From positions 1 through 64,000 of the forward strand of contig JAANYP010007623.1 of the NCBI GenBank assembly GCA_020465985.1: a stretch of DNA of 64,000 bases. The letters run 5' to 3'. The position numbers and the translations under genes are program-made. Position 1 is the first letter of the stretch, and each line of letters starts with the position of its first letter. The notes under the pieces were generated by a model. The model was not told where the DNA came from, made no database searches, and saw nothing but the letters and a program-made list of their open reading frames with translations. Below are positions 8,243 to 19,058 of the stretch, one piece after another. The DNA comes from Centrapalus pauciflorus. Its lineage: Eukaryota > Streptophyta > Magnoliopsida > Asterales > Asteraceae.

Positions 8243-11113
8243 TTAGTTATCACTGGGAACCCAAGCCATAACTGACTCGGTAATACCATTCTCGTCCACA
8301 TACTTAAACTCTTTCAAATACCCATCTCTCCATTCAGGTGACTTGGGTTTTTGAATTGGAGTCTGTTGTGGTGCAGAGTGATTTAAGTTCACTCTCGGCC
8401 TTTGAGTAGGCATTTGTTGTGGAACTCTTGAATAATTTCGATTATAGTGCATTTCCGACTGATATCCCTGAGCTCTACCTGGTGTTTGATGTCTTACAGG
8501 GGTATGTGACCTAACCGGAGTGTAAGCTCTGCTAGGTGTGGTACTCCTATAATTCTGTTGCGGTCCTGACCTAGATTGATTAATGACTCTATTTGGTGAA
8601 TTAGTCCTAATCACTTCTTTGGGTCGACCTAACACAGGTGTTTGTTTCACAGCAGATTTGGTGCGGCTTGCACAGTTTTCTCTGTATTTTGAGAACTACT
8701 AGTGCTCGCTACACTTGGTGAAGGCTTATGTTGTTCCGGCTTTCCAGGTTTAGGTGTAGTATCTACTTTCCTATGTGGACAGCTAGACGCAACATGCCCC
8801 CTTTCATGACATCTAAAGCAATACATTTTGTCAATTGACTTTTTATGAGTGCCCTTTAACTTTGGCGTCTCACTAGTGTCTGGTTCTTTTGTTTCAACTA
8901 TAGCGACTGGTTCGTCCTCCTGATCATTAAAGTCAATTTTGTGTTGTCCTTCAAGTTTATCACTAGAGGATGATACAAATTTAACCTTCTTAATCTTGAT
9001 GTTATTAGCAGTCACCTTAGTTTCATTTTCCTTAGCAATTTCAGACACTGGTTCCGGTATATCCCCTGATTCAACTGATTTTTCAGTTTTCTCCTGAGGT
9101 TGAGGTACATAGTTATCGTTGAAAGGTGGAGGACTCTCATGATACCCTAGACCTACAGGCTTCTTAGACTGACGCTGTGCATCTAAGATTTTCCCTAGGT
9201 TGAGTGATGAGTTCCTAAACTTTTCAAGTTTACTATTTACCTCAGCTACCTTTACCTTAGACTCTGCTAGCTCTACTTCTTTGGTTTTAAGCTCTTTTGT
9301 CAATGCCTCAACATGTTCGTACATCAGTTCTAATCTAACACATTGTTCACTAAGTTTGTCCTTTAGAACTACGACATCTTGTGCATCGGCTTTAAGCTTA
9401 TCCCTAAGATCTTGCTTTATATCTACTAGGCTAGCGTTATCTGAGTTTAGTGATTCATTATGAGCAGATATATTTTGATATGATTCAAGTACTAAATTTA
9501 ACCTATCGTTAGACGTAGCACACAAAACACATAAATCATGGAAAAGAGAAAAGTTCAATGTTACCTTGGCATGATCTGATTCCACGTTGGCTATCTGTGC
9601 GGCGAACTCCAGAATTGTCTGATCGGCTGACTTTTCTACCCACAGCGGACTGCTTTTATTCTGATTGATGTCCCCTATTATTTCCTCTGCTCCATCACTT
9701 CTAGTCTCGGTCACTTCAGCCATAAAGGCTTTAGCGTTCGACTCTGGATGTGTACTCCAGTCATAAGTCCCATCTAGCTGTCTTTCTGATGTGACGTTGG
9801 ACAACAGACCAGCTATATTTGCCTGACTGGTTGAACTACCCGGTAGATATCGCCCTTGCGATTGATTCTGATACTGGCCCTGGTAGTTCTCTACTTTCGG
9901 TCTCTGACACTCTCTAGCGAAGTGTCCTAACCCTTGACAGTTGTAACACTTAACCTTGTACTTATCAAATCCAATCTTATTGTTACTAACGTTGAGGTTT
10001 CTACCCGTCCTGTTGATGAACCTTTTAACTCTTTGAGTTACCATGGCCAGTTGCCATTGCAGATCCATCTCTTCCAGATCATCAGGATCTACCTGATCGT
10101 AATCCTCATCCCAAAGTGCAGGATCGTTGATTTTGCCCTGAACGCAATTGCCGTAAGCGGCCACAAAGGAAGCCAACAGATTCAGATGGTCTTCTGCAGA
10201 TTTTGCGTTCATAGGCATCTTTGAATACCCTTGAGATGTAGATGCCGGAGTAGTCTGATGCTGCTTTTCTTCTGGTCTAGCAAACCCTAAGAAAGCCCTA
10301 CATACGGAATCTTCTGATTCAGCCGGTGTCGATGTCTCTCCCGAGAAGAATGTTGTAGCCGTCTTCACATCAGCTGCCACTGAAGATTTGGATTTCCCAA
10401 AGTACATATCCGGATCTTGAACTTGGTCATAATCCCTCTCCTTCTTCAGCAACTCAAAGTGATATGCCCTCAGCGTTCCGATAACACTGTCTAGAGTAAG
10501 AGTATAAAATTTATCTTCATCATGCTTTATCAGTGCCACATACATTTCCCATTTGGCAGGCAAAGCATCTAGAATCCTGTTAATTTTCTCTGTTTCACTA
10601 TACTCCACATCATGGTTGTCTAACTCAGTCAATAAGTGATAAAATCTGGTAATTGTCTCATCCAGCTTTTTGTTCTTCAATGCTTTGAAGATGGCGAACT
10701 GCTGCTTGAGCATTTCCATTCTGTTCTTTCTGACCCTCGGGTTACCTTCACATCGTTTCTCTAACGCATCCCACAGCTCTTTTGCTGTCTTCTGATTACG
10801 GAAAGTGTGCAAAATCTCCTGAGGTAACGCCATTCTAATGATAGTGACTCTACGGTTCTCGGCTTCATATAGATTTTTATCGTCATCCTTCATCTTTGAA
10901 TAAGGCACAACCTTTTGTCGTCCTTCAATCTCAGCTGTAGGTGGAATGTATCCTTCGTCGATACAAAGCCACATTCGCATATCATTAAACCTCGCGAAGT
11001 CGGCAAACCTATCCTTCCACCACTTAAAGGTCCTCTAGTTTCATCAAATTTGGTGGAGAATTCGCTTTTCCAACCTCGTGATTCATCTCAATGAACCTCT
11101 GTAGAGTTGTCAT
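8243..11113 (-). pseudogene. Family A gag, frameshifted
   Basis: It starts MTTLQRFIEMNHEV at 11113. One frameshift near 11030 (VEDYYWWKDRF in other copies) and another near 8650 break it; the remaining frames are long (10980-8647, 8650-8243). Order: a UBN2-type capsid region (about 10980-10400), a first CCHC zinc knuckle CYNCQGLGHFAREC (about 9907-9948), a long coiled coil (about 9590-9180), a second knuckle CFRCHERGHVASSC (about 8780-8821) and a basic Arg/Pro/Gln tail. Two knuckles and a coiled coil fit Sirevirus-type Gag. It ends VPSDN and UAA at 8243, in frame with the protease region. Confidence 0.9.
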
Positions 11114-11722
11114 TGTTTCAAATATTTTTGAATTCAAACTTAATTAATTTAATTTGAAATTAATTTAAAGTAATTCTTTCGAATTCGTTTAAATTCAAAT
11201 TTAATTAATTTTAAACTGGTTTGGAACTAAATTCGAAATTAAGTTTGAAGTCAAACTATATTCGAAATTAAAGACAAACTCGAAGTCCTCTTAAATTCGA
11301 AAACCTTAAATTCGAATTTATATTAAATTCGAAATCCCTAATTTGATTTTAGTGTAAAATCGAAACTCCCAAAAAATTCGAATAGGCCAAATTCGAATCA
11401 AACCTTAAGGAAACTCGAAAGGAGCGTATTTTCAGTTAAACTCGAAAATGAGCAAACCCTAATATCCCCTTAACAAAGTCGAACGCCGCAAATTCGAAAA
11501 ACGGCTAATACTTCGAGTTTTTCAAGTTTTGCAGATTAAACCAATATTTTTACGAGTAAAAATACTGATTTCGATCAAAAACTTGAACTGCAACAAAGTA
11601 TTTCCCGAAATCTAACTTGATAAGCTCGAAAAACCTCCAAAATCGTGATATTATTCGTCCAAAACGTCAAGAAACCCAGGATGTATCTTATGAACATGAA
11701 GAACACCAAGATTACCCCAAAT
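11114..11722 (-). other. Gag leader with a decayed TCGA motif array
   Basis: Non-coding 5' leader between the primer site and gag. It has many TTCGAA/ACTCGAAA motifs; a number have decayed to TTCAAA/TTTGAA forms. Confidence 0.75.
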
Positions 11723-11734
11723 GCTCTGATACCA
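11723..11734 (-). promoter_or_regulatory. Primer binding site, tRNA-iMet type
   Basis: On the - strand it reads TGGTATCAGAGC, complementary to the 3' end of plant initiator methionine tRNA, two bases from the LTR end. Confidence 0.9.
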
Positions 11735-11736
11735 CT

Positions 11737-12390
11737 TGTAAGGTCTTGACTCTACGGATCTATCTCGACGCGACACCTTCCAACGAGTGCGGAATCCTCG
11801 TTAGCGGCTTGACGGTAAGATCACACACACGGAAACACGGAGACTACCACGGTGATAGACGAACTACTTAGAACGCCCCTACACGATGATTCTCTCCGAA
11901 ACAACTCTCTGGAAACTTGTAAGCTCGAGATCGCCTTTGCTAATCGCTCTGATAAACGTCTGCAAAAGTCTGATAATTAATCGAATTAACCCTTAATTAT
12001 ACTGACAGATTCGAGTTTGTCTAGGACAAATTCGAATCAGGCCCAAGGCCCATTCGAATTTGTACACATGACAAGTTTGAATTTACCTCAATGACAAATT
12101 CGAATTTCCCTTAAATTCAAATTTCACATATCAACCTTTTATTTGAACTTATGTTTCAACTTATGTTTGAATATATCTTTGAACTTTATGTTTGAACTTC
12201 TTTCGAAACGTCTTCTTAATACGCTTATACAAGTTCAAACATACCACCAATTAACAAACTATCAAACACACACCTAACTCACGTAGTATCAAAACACTCA
12301 GTCAAATTCAATATCAAAGTAAATTGACTTACACAATTAACTTGCCCTCTCTTAATTCAGACTGCTATCGTCCATCAAGATTTACTAACA
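11737..12390 (-). repeat. Family A 5' LTR, older copy (654 bp)
   Basis: On the + strand it runs TGTAAGG...ACTAACA, the reverse of TGTTAGT...CCTTACA. Length and U5 sequence match the other family A LTRs, but it is clearly more diverged. Confidence 0.85.
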
Positions 12391-12539
12391 AATCTTGGTT
12401 TTTCTTGAAGTAGCCTGCATTTTTGATTCTCATCAATAACATTAGTATAGTTAAGTACCGTACGTTTTTTTTTACTAAAACAATAATAATCAAAGATGAA
12501 ATTTCTTTCCTATATGCATCGAAAAACCTTCATGCACCA

Positions 12540-12632
12540 CCACAAATGCATCAAAATCCCGCGTGACGCATCATTATTATCACGTGATGCATCAAATTCC
12601 CGCGTGATGCATCGACTTCCCGCGTGATGCAT
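12540..12632. repeat. Minisatellite with CCCGCGTGATGCATC unit
   Basis: Four imperfect copies of a unit of about 20 bp (CCCGCGTGATGCATCGACTT and variants, one reading TCACGTGATGCATC). The last copy runs into the long inverted repeat that follows. Confidence 0.7.
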
Positions 12633-12815
12633 TACGATTTTCTTGCGATGCATTGTGGTTCTTCAAGGTTTTCGATGATATAGGTTCTCCATTGAACCCA
12701 CCCCTATATATATATATATATAGGGGAGCGGTTCAAGGAGAACCTTATATTCATCGAAAAACCTGAAGAACCACAATGCATCGCAGGAAAATCGTAATGC
12801 ATCCACGCGGAAGTC
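12609..12815. repeat. Long inverted repeat, arms about 95 bp, (TA)n centre
   Basis: The left arm, from CGCGTGATGCATTACGATTT through GAACCCACCCCTATA, is repeated in reverse complement to the right, from TATAGGGGAGCGGTTCAAGG to the CGCGG near 12815, with few mismatches. The centre is a TA tract at 12703-12722. This is a foldback or MITE-like structure; the parent transposon is not identified. Confidence 0.75.
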
Positions 12816-12819
12816 TAGT

Positions 12820-12851
<32 letters not shown>

Positions 12852-12885
12852 CTATATATATATATATATATATATATAAATATAA

Positions 12886-12953
<68 letters not shown>
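12816..12953. repeat. (TA)n microsatellite, interrupted
   Basis: Several TA runs are separated by short interruptions (ACTATA, AAATATAAATA). Apparent ORFs of YIYIYI type here are artefacts. Confidence 0.9.
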
Positions 12954-12957
<4 letters not shown>

Positions 12958-12996
12958 CAGGTTCATCAGCGTACCTATGAGATTCCAGCGTACCCA

Positions 12997-13260
12997 ACGT
13001 ACCCTAATGTGAATGACCATTCACATATATTTTTTTTGAATAGATATGTATAAGACAACATTATAAGACTTTTTTTCAAAAGGAGCAATATCATAAATCT
13101 TGTGAATGGTAAAAAAAATCATGTGAATGGTCATTCACACCATTCACATTGTGTGAAATGACCATTCACATGGATGACCATTCACATAAATATGCATTGA
13201 GCATTCACATAATTTTTAAGGACACAGAAAGTGTGAATGTATGTGAAATTCATATATCAT
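12997..13260. repeat. Cluster of GTGAATGGTCATTCAC palindromes
   Basis: The motifs GTGAATG and CATTCAC alternate at least ten times, several as near-perfect palindromes (ATGTGAATGACCATTCACAT at about 13009, ATGTGAATGGTCATTCACAC at about 13120). No coding signal is seen. Confidence 0.75.
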
Positions 13261-13366
13261 GTGTATAACATTAAATTAAATATGGTTATGAGAAAAAAAA
13301 TTTTAAAAAAGTTTTTTAAGGTTCTTCGGCAGCACTTGATTTCGAGAGCTACTTTTTTAAACCTGA

Positions 13367-13370
<4 letters not shown>

Positions 13371-13440
<70 letters not shown>
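13371..13440. repeat. (TA)n microsatellite
   Basis: An almost pure TA run of about 58 bases, followed by GTATATATATATGTATGT. Confidence 0.95.
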
Positions 13441-13549
13441 GTATGTATAAATTTAAATCAACCACTTAAATATTTTCAATCACATTTTCATCAACTACCC
13501 ATCTTTTTTCAACATTTTCACTTAGAATCATTATTTTAAACTGCAGATT

Positions 13550-13551
<2 letters not shown>

Positions 13552-13643
<92 letters not shown>

Positions 13644-13672
13644 ATGTGTATATATATATATACACACACACA
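13552..13672. repeat. Compound (TA)n(TG)n microsatellite
   Basis: A TA run (to about 13609) is followed by a TG run (to about 13633), then TATG/TA and CA runs ending at a CTAG. Confidence 0.95.
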
Positions 13673-13700
13673 CTAGTAGTGTCGGCGGCAGCAAAAACGT
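13673..13700 (-). mobile_element. Possible Helitron-type 3' terminus (copy 1)
   Basis: CTAGTAGTG then TCGGCGGCAGCAAAA. It matches the terminus at 19024 (CTAGTGGT...GGCGGCGGCAAAA) after loss of the part carrying the hairpin. If real, the element extends rightwards over the host-gene fragments at 14.5-17.6 kb. Confidence 0.3.
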
Positions 13701-14519
13701 TTTTTGTTCGATGACTTGTTTTTTAGATGACAAAAAATGTGGTTTTCAACAATGAATAGTTTTTATTAAAACTATACATACAATTTATATTATGATTGAC
13801 TTTCAATTCCAATATTTTTATTCAAATAATAAATACAAAAAAATAACTTCAAATATTTTGTTTAAAATCATAGGATAAAAATAATGTCCAATCAACATTT
13901 GCAATACAATATAATATAAAACTGTATGGTAACAGAATAAAAAAAAACAACATATTCGTTGAAAAAAAATTACATGCATCTGTCATTATATATATCCATG
14001 CATTCTAAATATGAAAAAACTTTACTCGAAGAGTCCACTTGTTAGTAAATTCTGGAGATAATAAAATGTTGTAAGTAAATCCTGCAAATATCCAATAAGC
14101 CATTGTTATTTATAACTTTGGTTCTTTCCAGCAAACTCAATCCCATAAAATTAAAATAAAAAAAGAAATCGTAAAATTTCTATGAAACGAATTAAGAAAA
14201 TATCATGATTTCATTATATTGAAGTTTCTGAGTTTAACAACAAATTTTCATCCAGATATCAAACAAACAGTTTGATTTTGTTTACACATATCCTAAAAAC
14301 ACTACAAATGCCGCATTGATGACCAAGGGAATTTAGCTCCTCAATGTAAATTACAGAATGAAGAAGGGAAACAATAGTCAACGTTGAACTTTGCAGCAAG
14401 AGGGAAAATCAAGAACGAAATTCCGATTAGTATGGTTTCCCAGTTCCACTGAGACAAAAAGGAAAATAAAAAACAAATCATTAAATGATGCAAGCAATCG
14501 TTTTTCTTGTATTAAAACT
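13701..14519. other. Non-coding AT-rich sequence
   Basis: No ORF, repeat unit or known element is recognised. Confidence 0.6.
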
Positions 14520-14926
14520 TAAAAAACACAAAGCCTGACTCACCCCATGATGTGTCGAGTTTACCAACAGAACGCATGACGGAAACAATATCAGTCTTTA
14601 TTGTGAGTTTCTTGATGCCAAACAAACAACACTTTCGGTTGCTGAAGCGTGATAGTGACAGCAGCACCCCCAATGAACCCGACAATACCAGCATGTGACA
14701 AAAAGTCTATCAGTATTACCTGAAAACCCCGAGTGTGGCTTGAGTCAATCCAGCAAAGAATGTTGCAGTGAAAGCAAGGTGTTCATATTCATGTATTTGT
14801 TTAATGGGGTCTAGCTCATTTATAGCATCGTTCCTAGCAAAAGAGAGATTACTGCCACGGGTCCAATGGCAATATCTCTCGAGCTACCCATGAAGGCATA
14901 AACAAGAGGTGGAATGACACTAGAAT
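14520..14926 (-). pseudogene. Sulfate transporter (SULTR family) exon fragment
   Basis: On the - strand successive frames read PPLVYAFMGSSRDIAIGPV (about 14920-14860), AFTATFFAGLTQATLG (about 14780-14735), IDFLSHAGIVGFIGGAA (about 14711-14660) and IKTDIVSVMRSVG (about 14610-14570). These are adjacent transmembrane segments of plant SLC26/SULTR proton-sulfate symporters, in the right order. Stops and frameshifts (for example after LLGTML and in the AVTITLQQ region) break the frame. Only about 130 of roughly 650 residues are present and the STAS domain is absent. It is a dead fragment, part of the host-gene debris block. Confidence 0.75.
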
Positions 14927-16079
14927 CTACATTAACGAAATGGTTATCAAGGATAAAAGAGCTACCCATGAAGGCATAAACAAGAGTAGAGGATCATCTA
15001 GATCATTAACTGGAATTATAATCATTATTTGTTCTACAAATTACCAGTTTTGATCAAAGTTCCTTGATGACGGGAGTACGGGACTATAGGTGTTTCCTGC
15101 ATCTATTGAAAATATTCGGTGTTAGTGGTTCACTGGACATAAAACTATAAAGTATAACTATAAACTAATCAACAGATGGGAAAAAGGGTTTGGAAATTAA
15201 AGTAACTGCTATATGAAATCAAGAGAGAAGGCTATTTCTATATCCTTTCGGAGTTCTGACCGTACATGAAAAACATGCTCTATCCTCTTCACATAACTTT
15301 ATTCTGCCAAAATTACTGAAGTACTATTTCGATCTAGCCGCCTACTTCAAGGTGTCACCCTGCTTTGCTTGTCTTCACCTGGAACGATCGATCTGAAGAC
15401 CTAAAAAAATAGTCCTATGCAAACAATCAGCAAAAAAGAAATACAAAATCTAATTAATAACATATATAAGCTTAATATATTTGTAATGTACAATATCAGG
15501 TATATTAATATTATGCTGATTTCATCTTGGTTTTTTTTTTCTCTTTTCATGTTTATATATTATCATATGTACTCTGCAATATTAGATGTTTTTTAGACCA
15601 TTGTCCTAAATGCTTTATTAGAGAGTAAAGATAAAGATTGACATATAAGAAAAATCTTTAAAACGGGTGACGATAAGACGTTAAGACCAAACTACATAAA
15701 AACATAAGATAATGTGCAGTCTTGATTAACAAAATTTTGATCTAATTCACAGCCCCAACAAAGTACGAACAACTTGGAAAATGTGGTCGTAAAAAATAAG
15801 AATTAGACCCAACTTGCAACCTCAAAAGAAAAAAAAAATCCAACATAAGTTGCAGCCATATAGGATAATATATGCCCCAACTTGCAGTTCCATAAAAAAA
15901 ATAAACCTTGATTTGTATAATTTGTCTCCATCTTTTGAAGAGGAAATCTAAAATTGCCAAAACAAAAAGCAAATATAAAACAACCTAAAAATAATTTCAT
16001 ACCCACAAATCAACCGGGCTAAGAATACATGACTTCTATGGTTTTACCTGCTGCAAATACTTTTCTACATTGTCTTTTC
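14927..16079. other. Intergenic/intron-like sequence with a 28-bp direct repeat
   Basis: A 28-base piece of the SULTR fragment (14881-14908) recurs at 14959-14986, 78 bases away. The rest is AT-rich, with no recognised gene. Confidence 0.6.
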
Positions 16080-16665
16080 CAACAGCTGGCATCATCATCA
16101 ATCCTGGACTTCGGTTACCAGCATTTGACCAGTTTTGATTTGGTAAGTTTGTACCTGTTGCGTATTTATAGAAAATTTAGGCAAGCCACCTAATTTAGCT
16201 GCAGCTACCATTAATGGAGATTTCTTTTGTGCTAGAAGGGAAAGTGGTTGCTCAAGAGAATGTGGTGTCAGGTGGTTGTTTACTTGTATTACCCTGCTAA
16301 CATAGAAAGGGATATGATCTAAGTACTTCACTAGAGGTTACAATTAAAAATCAAGTCAATAATATTTAAGTGTTGATAAGGAAAGTGCAGCATCTTTCAG
16401 TTATGATATATTATTTGAATCAGATTTGATTACTACATGCATATATGATAACCAAGTAAAAGTATACAGGCATAATACCTTCTCAAAAAGGCTCATAATG
16501 TCATTGTTAACATCCTTTTGAGGCTTTCTAATGCATTATTTTGTGTGATTGGAGGTGAATCTTTGAATAAATCTTCAATTTCGGAGGTGGAAGTGACCCT
16601 CTTAGATAGAGGTTTTGATGGACTCGTTGTCCCTTTAGCTGATGATTCTCCAACAACTGCAAGAT
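16080..16665 (-). pseudogene. ARF GTPase-activating protein (AGD5-type) C-terminal fragment
   Basis: Upstream on the - strand (about 16660-16490) the reading includes SEIEDLFKDSPPITQNNA and, after a frameshift, MSLFEK. Downstream (about 16300-16100) it includes SLEQPLSLLAQKKSPLMVAA and LGGLPKFSIN. From general knowledge of the family this resembles the linker and Gln/Ala-rich C-terminus of AGD5/NEVERSHED-like ARF-GAPs (DLFKD, DIMSLFEK, LAQQ, MAAA). The zinc-finger ARF-GAP domain is absent and several frameshifts are present. The match is to low-complexity linker sequence, so it is less certain than its neighbours. Confidence 0.6.
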
Positions 16666-16924
16666 GATGAAATAAAAGGTCAATAGTTAGTGCATTACAA
16701 CATGGTAGCCAACTATTAGTTAGAAGCTCAATGTATTACTTGGAACAATAATAAATCATGGGTAGCTGAGCACATACATTGGAAGGAATCAAAATTTGCA
16801 ACGGAATCAGAATCTGCATCAGCAGGTCTATTCCTGCAAATCACAACACGCAGCCTCAATGTTATAATATTTAAAGAAACCAGCACCAGTTGAGATCAAG
16901 TTTGATTCAAGAAGGAACGAATGA

Positions 16925-17256
16925 TTAACTTGGTGCGTAACGAGCAAGATTGTCTTGTTTCTGAGGAGTCCCCTCACACATTCATTGAATATTTATGAAC
17001 ATGTATGAGCATAAACAGTGCTAAAACGTCATCAAGAAGATTAACGTCACAATCTTAATAAACAGCGCATGCAAGTTGAATCCTCTGCTTCTGGAAACCG
17101 CTTAGATTAATCCAACGCTCTCCTAATTCTGTCTAATCTCCGAATTCCATCATTTCCAGGTCTTTCTCCAAGCTACATTTCTTGATTACTTCATTGTACT
17201 TCTGTCTATCCATAGGCAAACCAAACAAAATGTTCTCTTGAATTGTCCCATTTATG
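16925..17256 (-). pseudogene. ABCC (MRP-type) transporter, first nucleotide-binding-domain fragment
   Basis: The - strand reads GTIQENILFGLPMDRQKYNE, then CSLEKDLEMMEFGD, a stop where Gln is expected, ERWINLSGFQKQRIQLA, and NLLDDVLALF. These are the Q-loop side, the ABC signature (normally LSGGQ, here LSGFQ) and the Walker B Asp pair of ABCC NBD1, in order. Walker A is not included. In-frame stops and the damaged signature show it is non-functional. ABCC proteins export glutathione and other conjugates, usually into the vacuole; this fragment cannot. Confidence 0.85.
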
Positions 17257-17325
17257 TAACAACGTAATAATGCTTTATCGATTTATGAAACGTGCTTTTC
17301 TCCACCATTTATGCAGCCATTTTTC

Positions 17326-17636
17326 GTACCTCATCCTCACTAAATCTACCAGCAGTGCAAATCCAATTGAAAATTTCTCCATCAGTGGCATACTGCATGA
17401 CTATGGCAAGATGTGTTTCAGTTAGCAACACCTGCACAACATTAAAGTACAACCCTTCAATGCATACAATTCAACAAAAACTAATACTGAGAATCAAACA
17501 AAACTCATTAACATAAACATGAATCTTGAATGAAATCCATGGAAATAAATTAATTACCTCTTTGAATCTAATTATATTAGGGTGTTTCAGTGATCTGTGT
17601 TTCAAAAATTCCCTCTCTACATGTTCATTAATCTGA
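17326..17636 (-). pseudogene. SnRK2-type Ser/Thr protein kinase fragment (two exons)
   Basis: Exon 1 (about 17636-17559) reads INEHVEREFLKHRSLKHPNI then IRFKE and ends at a donor-like GAG/GTAATT. Exon 2 (about 17436-17326) follows an acceptor TTGTGCAG and reads VLLTETHLAIVMQYATDGEI then AGRFSEDEVR. This is the N-lobe alpha-C to hinge region of SnRK2 kinases, which act in ABA and osmotic-stress signalling. The catalytic HRDLK and DFG parts are absent; sequence passes directly into the ABCC fragment. The kept intron shows genomic, not mRNA, origin. Confidence 0.85.
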
Positions 17637-19022
17637 AAAATAAAGTCAAAATAAAACCCTCAAATTAACGAAAACATGTATCAGTTTAGCGAAAGACACT
17701 TAAAATCATACAAATGTGCTATGCATCAAATCATAACACAACATTTTTTAAACAAATACTGATTAGTAGGATAGAAAACATACGAATACCTTAAGTTGCA
17801 TATGTAATGAAAAAAAAAGAATATTAAAAAAACAACTAAGTAAAGTAAAACCCATGAATCTTTAAAAAAATTCTTAGCTTGATATTTCATTGTGGAAAAA
17901 GTGGGAGAGAATATCCTTACCATCCCTCTTCTAGACGTGGCACTCAAAAATGTGGCATGATTATATTTTGAAACCCCCTTACAATGCAATCTCGTTCTCT
18001 CGTCCCATTGCCCTTTTTGTTTCTGTAGCAAGTGTCGTAGCGAGAGCAGGGCCAGTCAAAGTAAAATCTCCAACCTAATGCCACGGTAACAGTAGCTTAC
18101 ATGTTATAGAATATTTCAAAACAACAAAAAGAGATAGTATGAATACAATAGTAACGCTACCTTCAATGGACACTCAAAATTAGCGCTATAATAATAGGTT
18201 AACCTACCATCGTATATTCACGAGGCTTTGAGCAAATACCTGACGAAATTCCTGCAAAGTGAGAGAAACTAGCAATAAAGATGATGGAGATAAGGTAATT
18301 ATTGGGGGGATTTTAGGGCATAAGAAGGAGACTTTGTGTGGTTATTGGACCTGAATCTTGGCTCGCTGTCCCACCGACGAACCAGTCTAGAAGTCAAAAG
18401 GGAAGGCAATAGAAAGGGGTCTCCCTCATCATATAAAAAGAACTTGTAAATCAATAAAACATAAATTGAACCCTATTTCAATTTTACAAGGTCATATTTA
18501 AATACCTTAACTAAAATGGAGGAATGACTACATAAGTATGTTAACTCAGAAGGAAAGCTTAAACATTAATGCATACCTTTAAACTATGATTTTGAATTCA
18601 GATTTCTGAATCTAAAATCAATGAACGCAAGAGAAGGATGAAACAAGCCTTATTTGTAGACAACAACGGTAAAGTTGATCTCAATAACGACGACGGAGGC
18701 AGTGGCAACCTGGCGATTGCAGATTTCTTTGAAACATGGAATTTCTGTGGAGACATGGTAGAGAAAGAGTGAAAGGAAAAGAGATGGTTCTGTTTCCACG
18801 CTTCTTGGGAGGAGTGTTTGTTTCTTTCCACCAATAATGTTGTACGTTCCCAACAAGGAGCGCGTTTCCGAACCCGCTTTTTTGAACCCTTTTTCTATGA
18901 GCTCTAACGACTTGTACACAATGCTTATTAAACTTATACGTCTTAAAATTCAAGATTGTACATAAGTTGGTAGTACTTTATGCAATACAAGTAGTTTTTG
19001 ATATCAAATGTCTAAATGCATT
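17637..19022. other. Unassigned sequence upstream of the kinase fragment
   Basis: No gene is recognised with confidence. The - strand at about 18060-17960 reads TGPALATTLATETKRAMGRE in one frame, which could be another captured exon of unknown origin. The stretch 18880-18960 resembles 21340-21390 (shared CTTAAAATTCA and surrounding words), suggesting two copies of one element. Confidence 0.5.
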
Positions 19023-19023
19023 A

Positions 19024-19058
19024 CTAGTGGTCTACCCGCGCAAAGCGGCGGCGGCAAA
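19024..19058 (-). mobile_element. Helitron-type 3' terminus (copy 2)
   Basis: Read on the - strand it ends ...CCGCCGCTTTGCGCGGGTAG then ACCACTAG, followed by T. Helitrons end in CTRR (here CTAG) with a GC-rich hairpin about 10 bases upstream; here CCGC/GCGG around GCAAA (19036-19048). An inverted partial match (CCACCGCCGCTTTGCACGTG) at 21413-21432 leaves open that these are inverted termini of another transposon type. Confidence 0.4.

Larger units (their letters stand above)
6044..12390 (-). mobile_element. Older family A copia copy, truncated and rearranged
   Basis: Reading leftwards on the - strand: 5' LTR, primer site, leader, gag, protease fragment, then a hAT end in place of integrase/RT, then the RNase H tail and part of the spacer. 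It is cut at 6044 by the + strand element. Several frameshifts, a diverged LTR and CpG-eroded motifs (TTCAAAT in place of TTCGAAT) mark it as the oldest family A copy here. Candidate target duplication AATCT lies at 12391-12395; its partner is off-window. Confidence 0.85.

Noticed and set aside
12751..13733. Several ORFs of 60-100 codons rich in Tyr-Ile, His-Thr or Ile-Tyr
   Set aside because: They are translations of (TA)n, (TG)n and (CA)n microsatellites in all frames; no coding signal.
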